Positions 22,271 to 28,972 of a stretch of DNA of 28,972 bases are shown one piece after another. How positions within the stretch are numbered: position 1 is the stretch's first letter; each line of letters begins with the position of its first letter. Below the pieces are notes generated by a model. It searched no databases. It had not been told where the DNA came from and saw only the letters and a list, made by a program, of their open reading frames with translations. The stretch is from Hymenopellis radicata (taxonomy: Eukaryota > Basidiomycota > Agaricomycetes > Agaricales > Physalacriaceae), in NCBI GenBank assembly GCA_015501595.1, contig JADNRX010000626.1:1-28972 (forward strand), read 5' to 3'. The position numbers and the translations under genes are program-made.

Positions 22271-22453
22271 TGGAGTGGGGCCGGCGGAACGTCGCACACG
22301 GAATCGCGTCGTGGCGTGAATGCAAGGATGGAATCTGATCGACTACGACATGAGAGAATCTACGCTACGCTACGGATGGTGCAGCCAAACAAGGCCAAAC
22401 ACCGGCAGAACAAGGTGAGAACAGTGGCGGCGGCGGTCGCAACCACCGTTGCA
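22271..22453 (-). repeat. Long terminal repeat (3' LTR in element orientation)
   Basis: 183 bp, identical to 24145-24327 except one transition (t here, c there, in caaggtgagaac). It begins TGGAGTGGGG and ends CCGTTGCA on the plus strand. Confidence 0.9.
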
Positions 22454-22516
22454 TGTGCCCCATACAAAACAAAGCACGGCGTCCTCGTCGTGCTGCAAGA
22501 GAAATGACGCCAATGC

Positions 22517-23945
22517 CTACCATGTAGGTGGACTCCATCCCAGAATCTGAAGAACCTGCGCTAGCTTGAGGAGCTGATGAGGATCGTGCAGTGTAACGAT
22601 TGGTGACGCTGATGAGATGGGTTGTGCTGGAACAGGCTGTGCTAGTATAGAGTGTGCGGGCTTTGTTGCATAATTTGGTGTTGGTGCATGAGGAATGGGT
22701 GACGGTACATATCTGCGCCACGGGATATTTTCTGTACGTGTGAATCGACGTGAGCGGCGGCGAAGACTACCAAAAGGCAGTTTAGCTCCGGAACAAAGGA
22801 CTGAAATATCACGTTGTGGGGGCAATGGGAACATGGGAATGAGGGGGATGACAGAAACATCATCATCCCAGCTGGATCTCGGTGCAAGGTCTAAGGATGG
22901 TGGCGGAAGATCGAATGAAGGGACTCGTATTGCGGAGTTGGCAGGAACGGGCAGATGGGGTGGAGGCTGAACTGAAATGGGGGAAGGCGGAGGGGTGGAA
23001 TGCAATGACAGTGCTACTTGAACTGCGATGTCGGCGGTTGTAGGATTGTCAACCTGAATCAACCTGTTCGCTGTAGCCGGGCGCCCACTACGACATGGAC
23101 CCGAAGCACGGTGCTCACTCCACCGGATGCGTTCACGAGACGCGCCTACACAGGTACCGCTCTGGCAAGTCTCCCGAACTTCCTCGCGTCCAGCCTCTGA
23201 TGCACTCCTCTTCGTTGCCTCCAACGTTTCGAGCTGCCTACGCAACTCTGATGGCTGGTCATTCAAACCTGCCGTGTATCCTTCCTCGAGTCCAACCTTC
23301 CGCCCCGTGATGAACGCGGCAATATCCTCTTCGTTCTGCGAGGAACAGGCCGGAGCGTGTGTCGACGCGTTGTCCCAGAGAGCTCGCAAGGCGGCAGGTC
23401 GGAGCCTGTCAGGCGCTCGAATGAACTCAGCCAGCGCCGCGTGGAATGGATGGGATGATGGGGTCTCCTCGAGGAGCTCGAAAAATGATGTACAATGCGT
23501 GTACGACGCGACTGGTGGTGGAGGTGCTTCTAACACTGCAGGGGGGTCCAAAGCCAATACCTCGGGCAGTCCTAATGCTTTTACTGCGACTGTGCGACGG
23601 GCTATCTCAGCCTCTCTGTCAAGCTCGAATATGCGCGCCTCGCGGCGGGCCTCCTTGGTTTCTTTGGTCTCTGGTGTTGCTGGTGCTGGTGCTGGTGCTG
23701 GTGCTGGTGCTGGTGGTGCTGGTGCTGGTGGTGCTGGTGCTGGTGGTGCTGGTGCTGGTGGTGCTGGTGCTGGTGTGCTGGTGCTGGTGGTGCTGGTGCT
23801 GGTGGTGCTGGTGCTGGTGGTGCTGGTGCGGTGGTGCTGCTGTGCTGGGTGCTGCTGGTGCTGGTGCTGCTGGTGCTGGTGCTGCTGGTGTAACTGTTCC
23901 TGTCCAACCTAGTTCTCGTAGTTTCGCGACGCGACGATTCGTCAT
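22517..23945 (-). CDS. Unrecognised Pro/Ala-rich ORF of the LTR element (frame slips in repeat)
   Basis: The start MTNRRVAKLRELGWTG is followed by an Ala-Pro/Gln-His low-complexity tract encoded by the ggtgct minisatellite. Next come a charged segment (ETKEARREARIFELDREAEI) and a helical region with TSFFELLEETPSSHPFHAAL and LRRQLETLEATKRSASEAG. A proline-rich half (PPPSPISVQPPPHLPVPA) ends with LAQVLQILGWSPPTW at 22517. The total is about 475 residues. The start frame and main frame differ by one base inside the repeat tract, so the uninterrupted protein needs a repeat-length correction. No zinc knuckle, protease or RT motif is visible. It may be a gag-like or captured host gene, or a new element-specific protein. 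It begins about 200 nt inside the 5' repeat. Confidence 0.55.
23671..23890. repeat. Coding minisatellite, (tggtgc)-type units
   Basis: About 220 bp of gctggt and ggtgctggtggt units with irregular units (ggtgtgctgg, ggtgcggtgg, gctgtgctgggtg) that break the reading frame. It encodes the Ala/Pro-rich tract of the element ORF. Such tracts are prone to slippage and to assembly error. Confidence 0.85.
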
Positions 23946-24144
23946 GGTGCTGTCCTCTGTCTCCTATAGTCTCTCTTCTGTCCTAATATCCTGGAAGGAA
24001 TGGCTCGACGATGTCGGCAAAAGCAGTGGGGTTCTGTGTGAGGCGGGCTTGGATGCGTGCTGCTGGGGAAAACCGAGGAATTGCTGCAAAAAAAAAGCAA
24101 GGAAAAGCTAGTGCGTGGGCCGAATCACACGCTCATCACCAAAA

Positions 24145-24327
24145 TGGAGTGGGGCCGGCGGAACGTCGCACACGGAATCGCGTCGTGGCGTGAATGCAAG
24201 GATGGAATCTGATCGACTACGACATGAGAGAATCTACGCTACGCTACGGATGGTGCAGCCAAACAAGGCCAAACACCGGCAGAACAAGGCGAGAACAGTG
24301 GCGGCGGCGGTCGCAACCACCGTTGCA
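24145..24327 (-). repeat. Long terminal repeat (5' LTR in element orientation)
   Basis: 183 bp, 182 of 183 identical to the left repeat. Followed directly by the target-site duplication ATAT at 24328-24331. Confidence 0.9.
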
Positions 24328-24875
24328 ATATTTACATTTATTGCACACGATCCACTGCGCCTCAAGTACAGCAGCAGTCTACCGACGGCTGCGTTCCAGT
24401 GTCTGTCGTAATAATGTCTACTAAGATCAAGACGTGTCCATAAGCGAGGCAGTGATAGCGCAATGAAGCGCCATCGACGGCAGACCTGGGATAGAACCCA
24501 CGGTGCCCAATAAATGCCAAGTGAGTCGGGAGGAACAGTGTGCCCTTGCGTGCAAAGCATGAATATCGCGAGAAGGATGTCCTCTGGGAGAGAGCGGATG
24601 GGGTGGAGAAGACTTTTAACATGGTCAGGATGGGCAAGAATACTGTCTCTGGCCAAGGTGGCACGGGCAAGCTCTCTGGTGTGGTACGCGATCTGCTCTT
24701 CAAGCGAAGCGAGGAGTGGCGCGTCGTCGAATGATGTATGGCGGATAAGAAGGGCTTCGTCAGTATTGGGAGGTGCATTGTGGGAGAAGAGTTCTCGGAG
24801 ACGATGGGAGGGACAGCTGGAGAGCGTTTTCTGGCAGTTTTGACACGCGTTTGGTAGAACATAACTGATTTGCAT

Positions 24876-25285
24876 ATCAGCCAGGCAGGAGCAGAGAAAG
24901 AGCTAGCACTGACGCAGACATGGTGGCCTGACAAAGTCAGTGTTGCGATATCTTCAGAGTCAACATTGAGCCTCACTTTTTACCGAAAAGGTCTACTGAG
25001 CATGCGCGAAGCAGTCCTCGTGCGACGTGCGAGTTCTTGTCGGAGACGATGGCCGTACAAGGCAACGCTCGCCATGGGCATGTGATCTCTAGACGGCGAT
25101 CATGAGGTGTTTCTCGACAGTGCCACGTTTTCATCTCAACCATCACCGCGTCGTCTTGCCTCTCCTCGCATTGCCCATACTTAATAACTCCAACGGGCCC
25201 ATCAGCAGTGCCGCTTACGATCAGGAATCCTTCCTATCACCACTGCTAGTGATATCAGACACGAGAAAGCCAGAAACAGTATAGG
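24876..25285. other. Divergent intergenic region between the F-box gene and the PBDC1 gene
   Basis: About 410 bp that should contain both promoters. I see no clear TATA box and no further gene. Confidence 0.45.
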
Positions 25286-26097
25286 ATGGCAGGAAAATTC
25301 GACCCACAAAACGCGCAGAACCTCGTGGAGATCGAGAAACAGTGCGTCTAGTCTCCTTGTTCCTTGAGACAGGACAGAGCTGACAGTCTCCCCGTTTCTC
25401 TCCTCTCTCTGCTCCAATTTACTGTCTGGATCCCGCTCGATTCTGTCTCTGTCAACTCCTGCATTCGACCATCTCACCATCACCGTCCCGGCTGGCAGAT
25501 TCGCCGTGAAAGCTGTTGAACAAGCACAAACTTACTGGAACCTTCTGTCCCTCGTCCCACCACGCACCCTTAAACTCACCGCGTACGATGACGAGATCTA
25601 TGCACATGTCCAGGACGCGTTCCCCGAGATCAAAACCGAGGGGTGGGGCAAGTTGGACGAAGACTGGATGAAGACTGAGGATGGAAAGAAGAGATGGCGG
25701 GATTTCTGCATCAAGTGAGCCGCATAGTCCCTCGCTTATTATAGCGGCTGATGCACGTGGACTAGGTATGAGAACAAAATCAAAGATTACAACTTCGGCT
25801 CTCTCATCCGGACCGATGCCGCTGGTGAATACGGCGAGAGGAACACCATCTTCGTTACGCGGATACAGGTCAGTCTCTCACATCTTTCTTAGATGTCCTC
25901 CATAATCTTAATACTTTCCGTAGTTCTACGCGATAGAAATTGCCCGTAACCGCCTCGGTTTGAACGACGGCGCGCACGAAATTGCGAAGAAAGAAAAGGC
26001 GGAGGAGAAGGCCAAGAAAGAGGCCAAGAAGAAGGAGAGAGAGGCCAAGAAGGCCAAGGAAGCGAAAGAGGCTGAAAACAAGGATGAGCTATCATGA
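25286..26097 (+). CDS. PBDC1 (polysaccharide biosynthesis domain-containing 1) homologue
   Basis: Four exons: 25286-25341, 25499-25714, 25766-25868 and 25924-26097. Their 549 nt give 182 residues, and phases close exactly. The conserved core includes the exon 1/2 join EIEKQ-FAVKAVEQAQTYW, then LTAYDDEIYAHVQDAFPE, YENKIKDYNFGSLIRTDA and NTIFVTRIQFYAIEIARNR, typical of the eukaryotic PBDC1/CXorf26 family (yeast YPL225W type). The C-terminus is a Lys/Glu/Ala-rich tail (KKEKAEEKAKKEAKKKERE), probably helical. PBDC1 proteins are small cytosolic factors; despite the domain name, a role in polysaccharide synthesis is not established, and recent work links the yeast protein to chaperoning of translation factors. 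Confidence 0.9.
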
Positions 26098-26345
26098 CAT
26101 CGCGGAAGTCGAACTTGAGATTGCTGGTGAGATTGACGTCTATGCCTTCGAATACTCTAGCTGATAGTGATTTCAGTGTGTATATACCAAAACGAAGTAG
26201 TCATCCCAACTTCAAAAGAAGGAGTGGACGTTGAAAGGAAGATTTTGAACCTGATAATAGTACACTTTCAGACTAAAATCTTTCAAGGATTGATGTGACG
26301 CGGTGAGAGAACTCTTAACAAGATATGTTCTAGAGCTATTTGCGA

Positions 26346-26416
26346 GCATTAATGGGGTAGTGGCAACCTGGGTCGTTGCCATCGACCCGCCGGGGGTTCG
26401 ATTCCCCCTTAATGCA
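26346..26416 (+). tRNA. tRNA-Gly(GCC)
   Basis: A 71-nt cloverleaf. The acceptor stem GCATTAA pairs with TTAATGC and the discriminator is A. The anticodon loop TTGCCAT (anticodon GCC) lies on the stem GGTCG/CGACC. The T stem GGGGG/CCCCC has the 7-nt loop TTCGATT. The internal B box GGTTCGATTCC is canonical. No intron. A T5 run follows 28 nt downstream. Confidence 0.93.
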
Positions 26417-26443
26417 TACATATGGTCCGATGTCGTACCCTAA

Positions 26444-26448
26444 TTTTT
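26444..26448 (+). terminator. Pol III T5 terminator of tRNA-Gly
   Basis: TTTTT is the first T-run of four or more after the tRNA gene, 28 nt past its 3' end. Confidence 0.6.
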
Positions 26449-27903
26449 GGGGTGGTTGATTACCTCCACGTGATGCTGTGTGGCACATTTTCTCGTTCCT
26501 GCTCAGATTTTTAAATTTTGACTCCGATGGTGCAGAAAGGGTCAATTTAGGGTTCTGCCATGTGTTTATAAATAGCATTTATTGTGGCCCTTTCAGGCTT
26601 TCACCTGGTCCCGCCGCCGACACCGTGCCCGCTGATCACGTGCCTAAGGGTGTTATTTAAATATCCAACGGCGCGGATATTGGGGGTATCCTGCGCAGCC
26701 CTAGGTGGGGACTGATGTGTGGCGCAATGTTATGCGTTGCGCTGCATTGTAGACTCATTTCTCTCACCTAGATCGAGCAGACCTGGGTCCTGCGAAGCTA
26801 GTCTACCGTAGGGATCAAACCGTGTATACAAGTTACAGGCTCATCATTGACCACTATCAAAGTATCCGCATCTCTGATGTTGTCCGGTAAGCGTAAGCAA
26901 GGCCTTGAAATATTTCTCAGTGTCACGAACCTACTTCAAATACTTATCCTCTTCACACGCGACATTATAGCCAAGATTGTAGCGGCAGTTTAACCTGTAC
27001 CGTTGTGGAATGACGGCTTCATTGTCCATCCTAAGGCTAGGTCTGAACGGGTCAAGTATCAGTCTCTGAGCCTTTCCCTAAGCCACATCAGCACGTAATG
27101 TCTTTCAACTTTTGACGGTGCTTCGTGGAACTTGAATAATGAGCTCTGTTGCTAACCGCCTATAGCCTTACGAGACGCCGAGTGAGTACCGACAAGTGTT
27201 GTAAGCCCATGAAAACGTGTAATGGCGGCAATTGGCAAGTCGGTACCGCCGACGCGTTTATCGATACACCAGACTGAATCATTGACTAAGTAGTCGCACC
27301 TGAAGACGTCTCGTCCTGCGTGGTATCAAGTCCGTCAACAAGATTTCATCTTCGAGGATGCCACTCGGGCGAGTGGATGTGGGCAAGAAGATGGAGGTCG
27401 CGATTGAGGACAAAACGGGTGAATACGTAGAGGGGTCTAGGGAACTGATGCCCGTCAATCGATACCGGCAAGAGAGTCAACTGAGAAATTGTTGGAGGGC
27501 GGTGGTGGGACTCGCAGGGGCAAGAGCGACGCCCTTCGTTACGACAGAAAGGTAATGAAAGCTAACCAACACTGGCACATTTGAGAAGTGACATGTTCCA
27601 GTGCACATCAGGAAATCCTTCTCTTGGGAAGACACAGCGTACCAGACGCGGGTTTCTGGACTCTTCAGACAGATTGAGAAAGCGCGTACATTGTCGAAGG
27701 TGAAGGTAATCCAAGGTGGGCAGAGTGTCCCTTTGGGATTGAAGACATGGTACATAGAAGTTCGCAACGGCGGAGAAGATACCCACAAACCGATGCTTCG
27801 TGTGGGGAACTGTTGTAGACGCGTCACACGTCGTCTGTTAAACGCTGCGCGTCGTCATTTTACCCAGCACACGTACGCCTTGTCGAGGATTGTCGCCCTC
27901 GCG
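26449..27903. other. Gene-poor 1.45 kb
   Basis: No recognisable gene. Plus-strand frames at 27358-27555 and 27601-27909 and a minus frame at 27477-27827 overlap, have no family signature and do not join by a convincing splice. The zinc-ribbon exon expected downstream of the TFIIS-like gene was looked for on the minus strand and not seen. Confidence 0.4.
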
Positions 27904-28782
27904 CTATGAAATCTGCATTAGATCCTAGGGAACAATTAGTTCGCAGAAGATACATGTTAAGATGGGACGGACCGCGAGAGACAGCGCAGCAAACCTCTCG
28001 GCCTCAATCGCGCCATTGAGAACGGCATCCCTCCATCGTGAGGTATCCTTATGTCGTAGCGCGACGAAGAGGGTACGGAAGCGGGCTTTATATTCTGTTG
28101 TGGTTCCTTCGTGCGTCTCAAAGACGGCCGCTTCGATGATAGTGGCGAGCGCGAGTATCTCCTCCGTCGCTAATGAAGCAAAATCAGAATGAGGATGATA
28201 AGCATAGGGTACGGAGGAGGGCACCCAAGTCCGAATCGAGCGCTAACCCGTCGTACATCAGCTCGATGCACTTATCGCGGATCGGGTCGTCGGTGACTTT
28301 GATGGACGTGAGATCCCTCTTGGCGGAACGCAACGGTGGCTTGGCCGACGGTGGTGGTGGCGACGGCGGTTTTGCTACTCGTCGTCAATACTGCTGACAC
28401 ACGCGCCATTGGTACGCGCACCTGTTTGGCGTCTTCTACGTCCTGTTTCCATTGCTTGACGAGCTCCTTAGCTGCGTCCGAGACGTTCTTGATGGGGTGA
28501 GAGCGTAGTTTGCCCACTGCCAATCCCGCTCGCGTTTCCTGATGTGAGACGGCGGGTTCATAATGAATACGGATGTATTTAGCATGAGCTCACTCTCAGA
28601 AGAGATTCTTTCACGACGACACCAGTTCCTTAGTGTCTCCAACAGCGCGAGTAGTTCCTAGCATTCAAATAAATGAGGGTAGATAAGTACGTGAGGATGA
28701 CGCACCGACTCTTCGGTGAGTTTTTGCATCTGCCTAACATGTCCTTTCAATTCAGTCGCGTTCCATTTCGCTTGATGCAAGA
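27904..28782 (-). CDS. TFIIS-like transcription elongation factor, zinc ribbon absent, 5' end unresolved
   Basis: TFIIS helps stalled RNA polymerase II cleave its transcript. Recognised exons: 28706-28782 (ELKGHVRQMQKL), about 28600-28657 (ELLALLETLRNWCRRERISS), 28422-28538 (LAVGKLRSHPIKNVSDAAKE; the LW/N-terminal domain), about 28225-28385 (proline linker, then DLTSIKVTDDPIRDKCIELM), 27973-28169 (ATIIEAAVFETHEG, YKARFRTLFVALRHKD, VLNGAIEAERFAAL; the central domain) and 27904-27924. The last exon ends at a stop after DLMQIS, so the C-terminal CxxC zinc ribbon that inserts into polymerase is missing. Two middle splice junctions do not keep phase with visible GT-AG sites. No start codon could be assigned; the tRNA gene lies just upstream. 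It may be a truncated paralogue or a decaying gene. TFIIS domain identity is confident, integrity is not. Confidence 0.72.
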
Positions 28783-28856
28783 CTAAAGAGGAGCGTGATG
28801 AAGATGAGATGAAGGAAAGCACGCGATTGGAGAATGTCTCAAATATGAACTGCCAA

Positions 28857-28929
28857 GCATTAATGGGGGTAGTGGTAACCTGGGTCGTTGCCATCGACCC
28901 GCCGGGGGTTTCGATTCCCCCTTAATGCA
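28857..28929 (+). tRNA. tRNA-Gly(GCC), second copy, with two extra bases
   Basis: Same stems and anticodon (GCC) as the copy at 26346, but 73 nt. It has one extra G in the D-arm G-run and one extra T in the T loop (TTTCGATT, 8 nt), which also breaks the B box. A TTTTT run lies at 28952-28956. It is either a degenerate gene or affected by homopolymer errors. Confidence 0.82.
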
Positions 28930-28951
28930 TATGCTGTGGTATTGTCCTTCA

Positions 28952-28956
28952 TTTTT
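28952..28956 (+). terminator. Pol III T5 terminator of the second tRNA-Gly
   Basis: TTTTT 22 nt past the tRNA 3' end, the first T-run after the gene. Confidence 0.55.
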
Positions 28957-28972
28957 GCCCACCGTCGTTTCT

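Larger units (their letters stand above)
22271..24327 (-). mobile_element. Non-autonomous LTR retrotransposon-like element, 2,057 bp
   Basis: Direct repeats of 183 bp (22271-22453 and 24145-24327) differ at one base, begin TG and end CA, and are flanked by the 4-bp duplication ATAT (22267-22270, 24328-24331). The internal 1,691 bp carry one large minus-strand reading frame and no reverse transcriptase, integrase, protease or CCHC knuckle that I can see. In minus orientation, TGGTGATGAGCG starts three bases inside the 5' repeat and could be a primer-binding site. GTATGGGGCACA precedes the 3' repeat and could act as a polypurine tract; both are tentative. It fits a TRIM/TR-GAG-like or gene-carrying non-autonomous element. 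The LTR-type ends and target duplication are seen directly, whereas the class is inferred. Confidence 0.85.
21366..24875 (-). pseudogene. F-box / leucine-rich-repeat-like gene split by an LTR element
   Basis: The N-terminal half (24328-24875) has a helical region with EEQIAYHTRELARATLAR and an F-box (LPEDILLAIFMLC ... WVLSQVCRRWRFIAL). The C-terminal half (21366-22270) is an LRR-like region with repeats such as NLTQLHI, NLRVLHYG and LQRLELRVL. The halves are separated by a 2,057-bp element. Taking out the element and one ATAT gives 548 + 905 - 4 = 1,449 nt, an exact 483-codon frame running through the junction (CAINVN followed by QGAGSWQ). Such F-box proteins are presumed substrate receptors of SCF ubiquitin ligases. 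The gene is interrupted in this allele; a truncated F-box-only product could still be made. It was otherwise a single-exon gene with no other lesion. Confidence 0.82.

Noticed and set aside
23671..23890. CRISPR-like array
   Set aside because: The units are contiguous short tandem repeats without spacers, in a eukaryotic coding context.
23127..24111. Long plus-strand ORFs with Gly-Ala or Leu-Val-Cys-Trp repeats
   Set aside because: They are translations of the ggtgct minisatellite opposite the element ORF. The minus strand gives the more protein-like sequence outside the repeat.
27358..27909. Two plus-strand ORFs that might form a gene convergent with the TFIIS-like gene
   Set aside because: Joining them across the visible gtaatg/ccag sites leads to a frame with an early stop, and neither part resembles a known family.

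Overview
The window looks like nuclear DNA of a filamentous fungus, most probably an agaricomycete basidiomycete. The evidence is: many GT-AG introns of about 45-70 nt, a DUF6534-type membrane protein and an F-box/LRR protein of the kind expanded in that group, mitochondrial and nuclear eukaryotic genes, and pol III tRNA genes. Exon models were built by hand from reading frames and splice signals. They are supported where exon phases and total length close, and the unresolved junctions are flagged.

Layout. 1-3174 (minus): a large seven-exon gene (copy 1) for a P-loop NTPase joined to a PD-(D/E)XK-like nuclease fold, similar to Crinkler/RHS-type (CR) proteins. 4128-5559 (minus): an eight-exon DUF6534 membrane protein. 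6806-8163 (plus): a GT1-type glycosyltransferase with one frame break. 8697-10278 (plus): the E2 subunit of branched-chain 2-oxoacid dehydrogenase. 11761-14694 (plus): copy 2, an inverted near-identical duplicate of the body of copy 1. 14753-18250 (minus): copy 3, a divergent and damaged paralogue, tail to tail with copy 2. 19109-19920 (minus): a basic-secretory-protein-type peptidase. 20337-20886 (minus): a putative small membrane protein. 21366-24875 (minus): an F-box/LRR gene split by a 2,057-bp LTR element (22271-24327). 25286-26097 (plus): a PBDC1 homologue. 26346-26416 and 28857-28929 (plus): tRNA-Gly(GCC) genes. 27904-28782 (minus): a TFIIS-like gene whose reading frame stops before the zinc ribbon.

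Most notable. (1) The three NTPase-nuclease copies are modular. Copies 1 and 3 share a nearly identical promoter, leader, exon 1 and start of exon 2 but have very different bodies. Copies 1 and 2 share nearly identical bodies, and the body homology of copy 2 starts exactly at an ATG. Copy 1 therefore looks like a chimera of a header module and a body module. The nuclease motif is degraded in the two intact genes and preserved in the damaged one. (2) The 2-kb element has 183-bp terminal repeats (TG...CA, one mismatch) and a 4-bp target duplication. It carries an unrecognised proline/alanine-rich ORF without gag or pol hallmarks. Removing the element and one ATAT leaves the F-box gene in frame, so the insertion is young.

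Several genes show frame breaks that would be explained by one missing base. Assembly or basecalling error must be excluded before calling them pseudogenes. The metabolic genes (E2, GT1, PBDC1, TFIIS) form no evident pathway with each other, as is normal for a fungal chromosome. The NTPase-nuclease copies and the LTR element are the accessory part.
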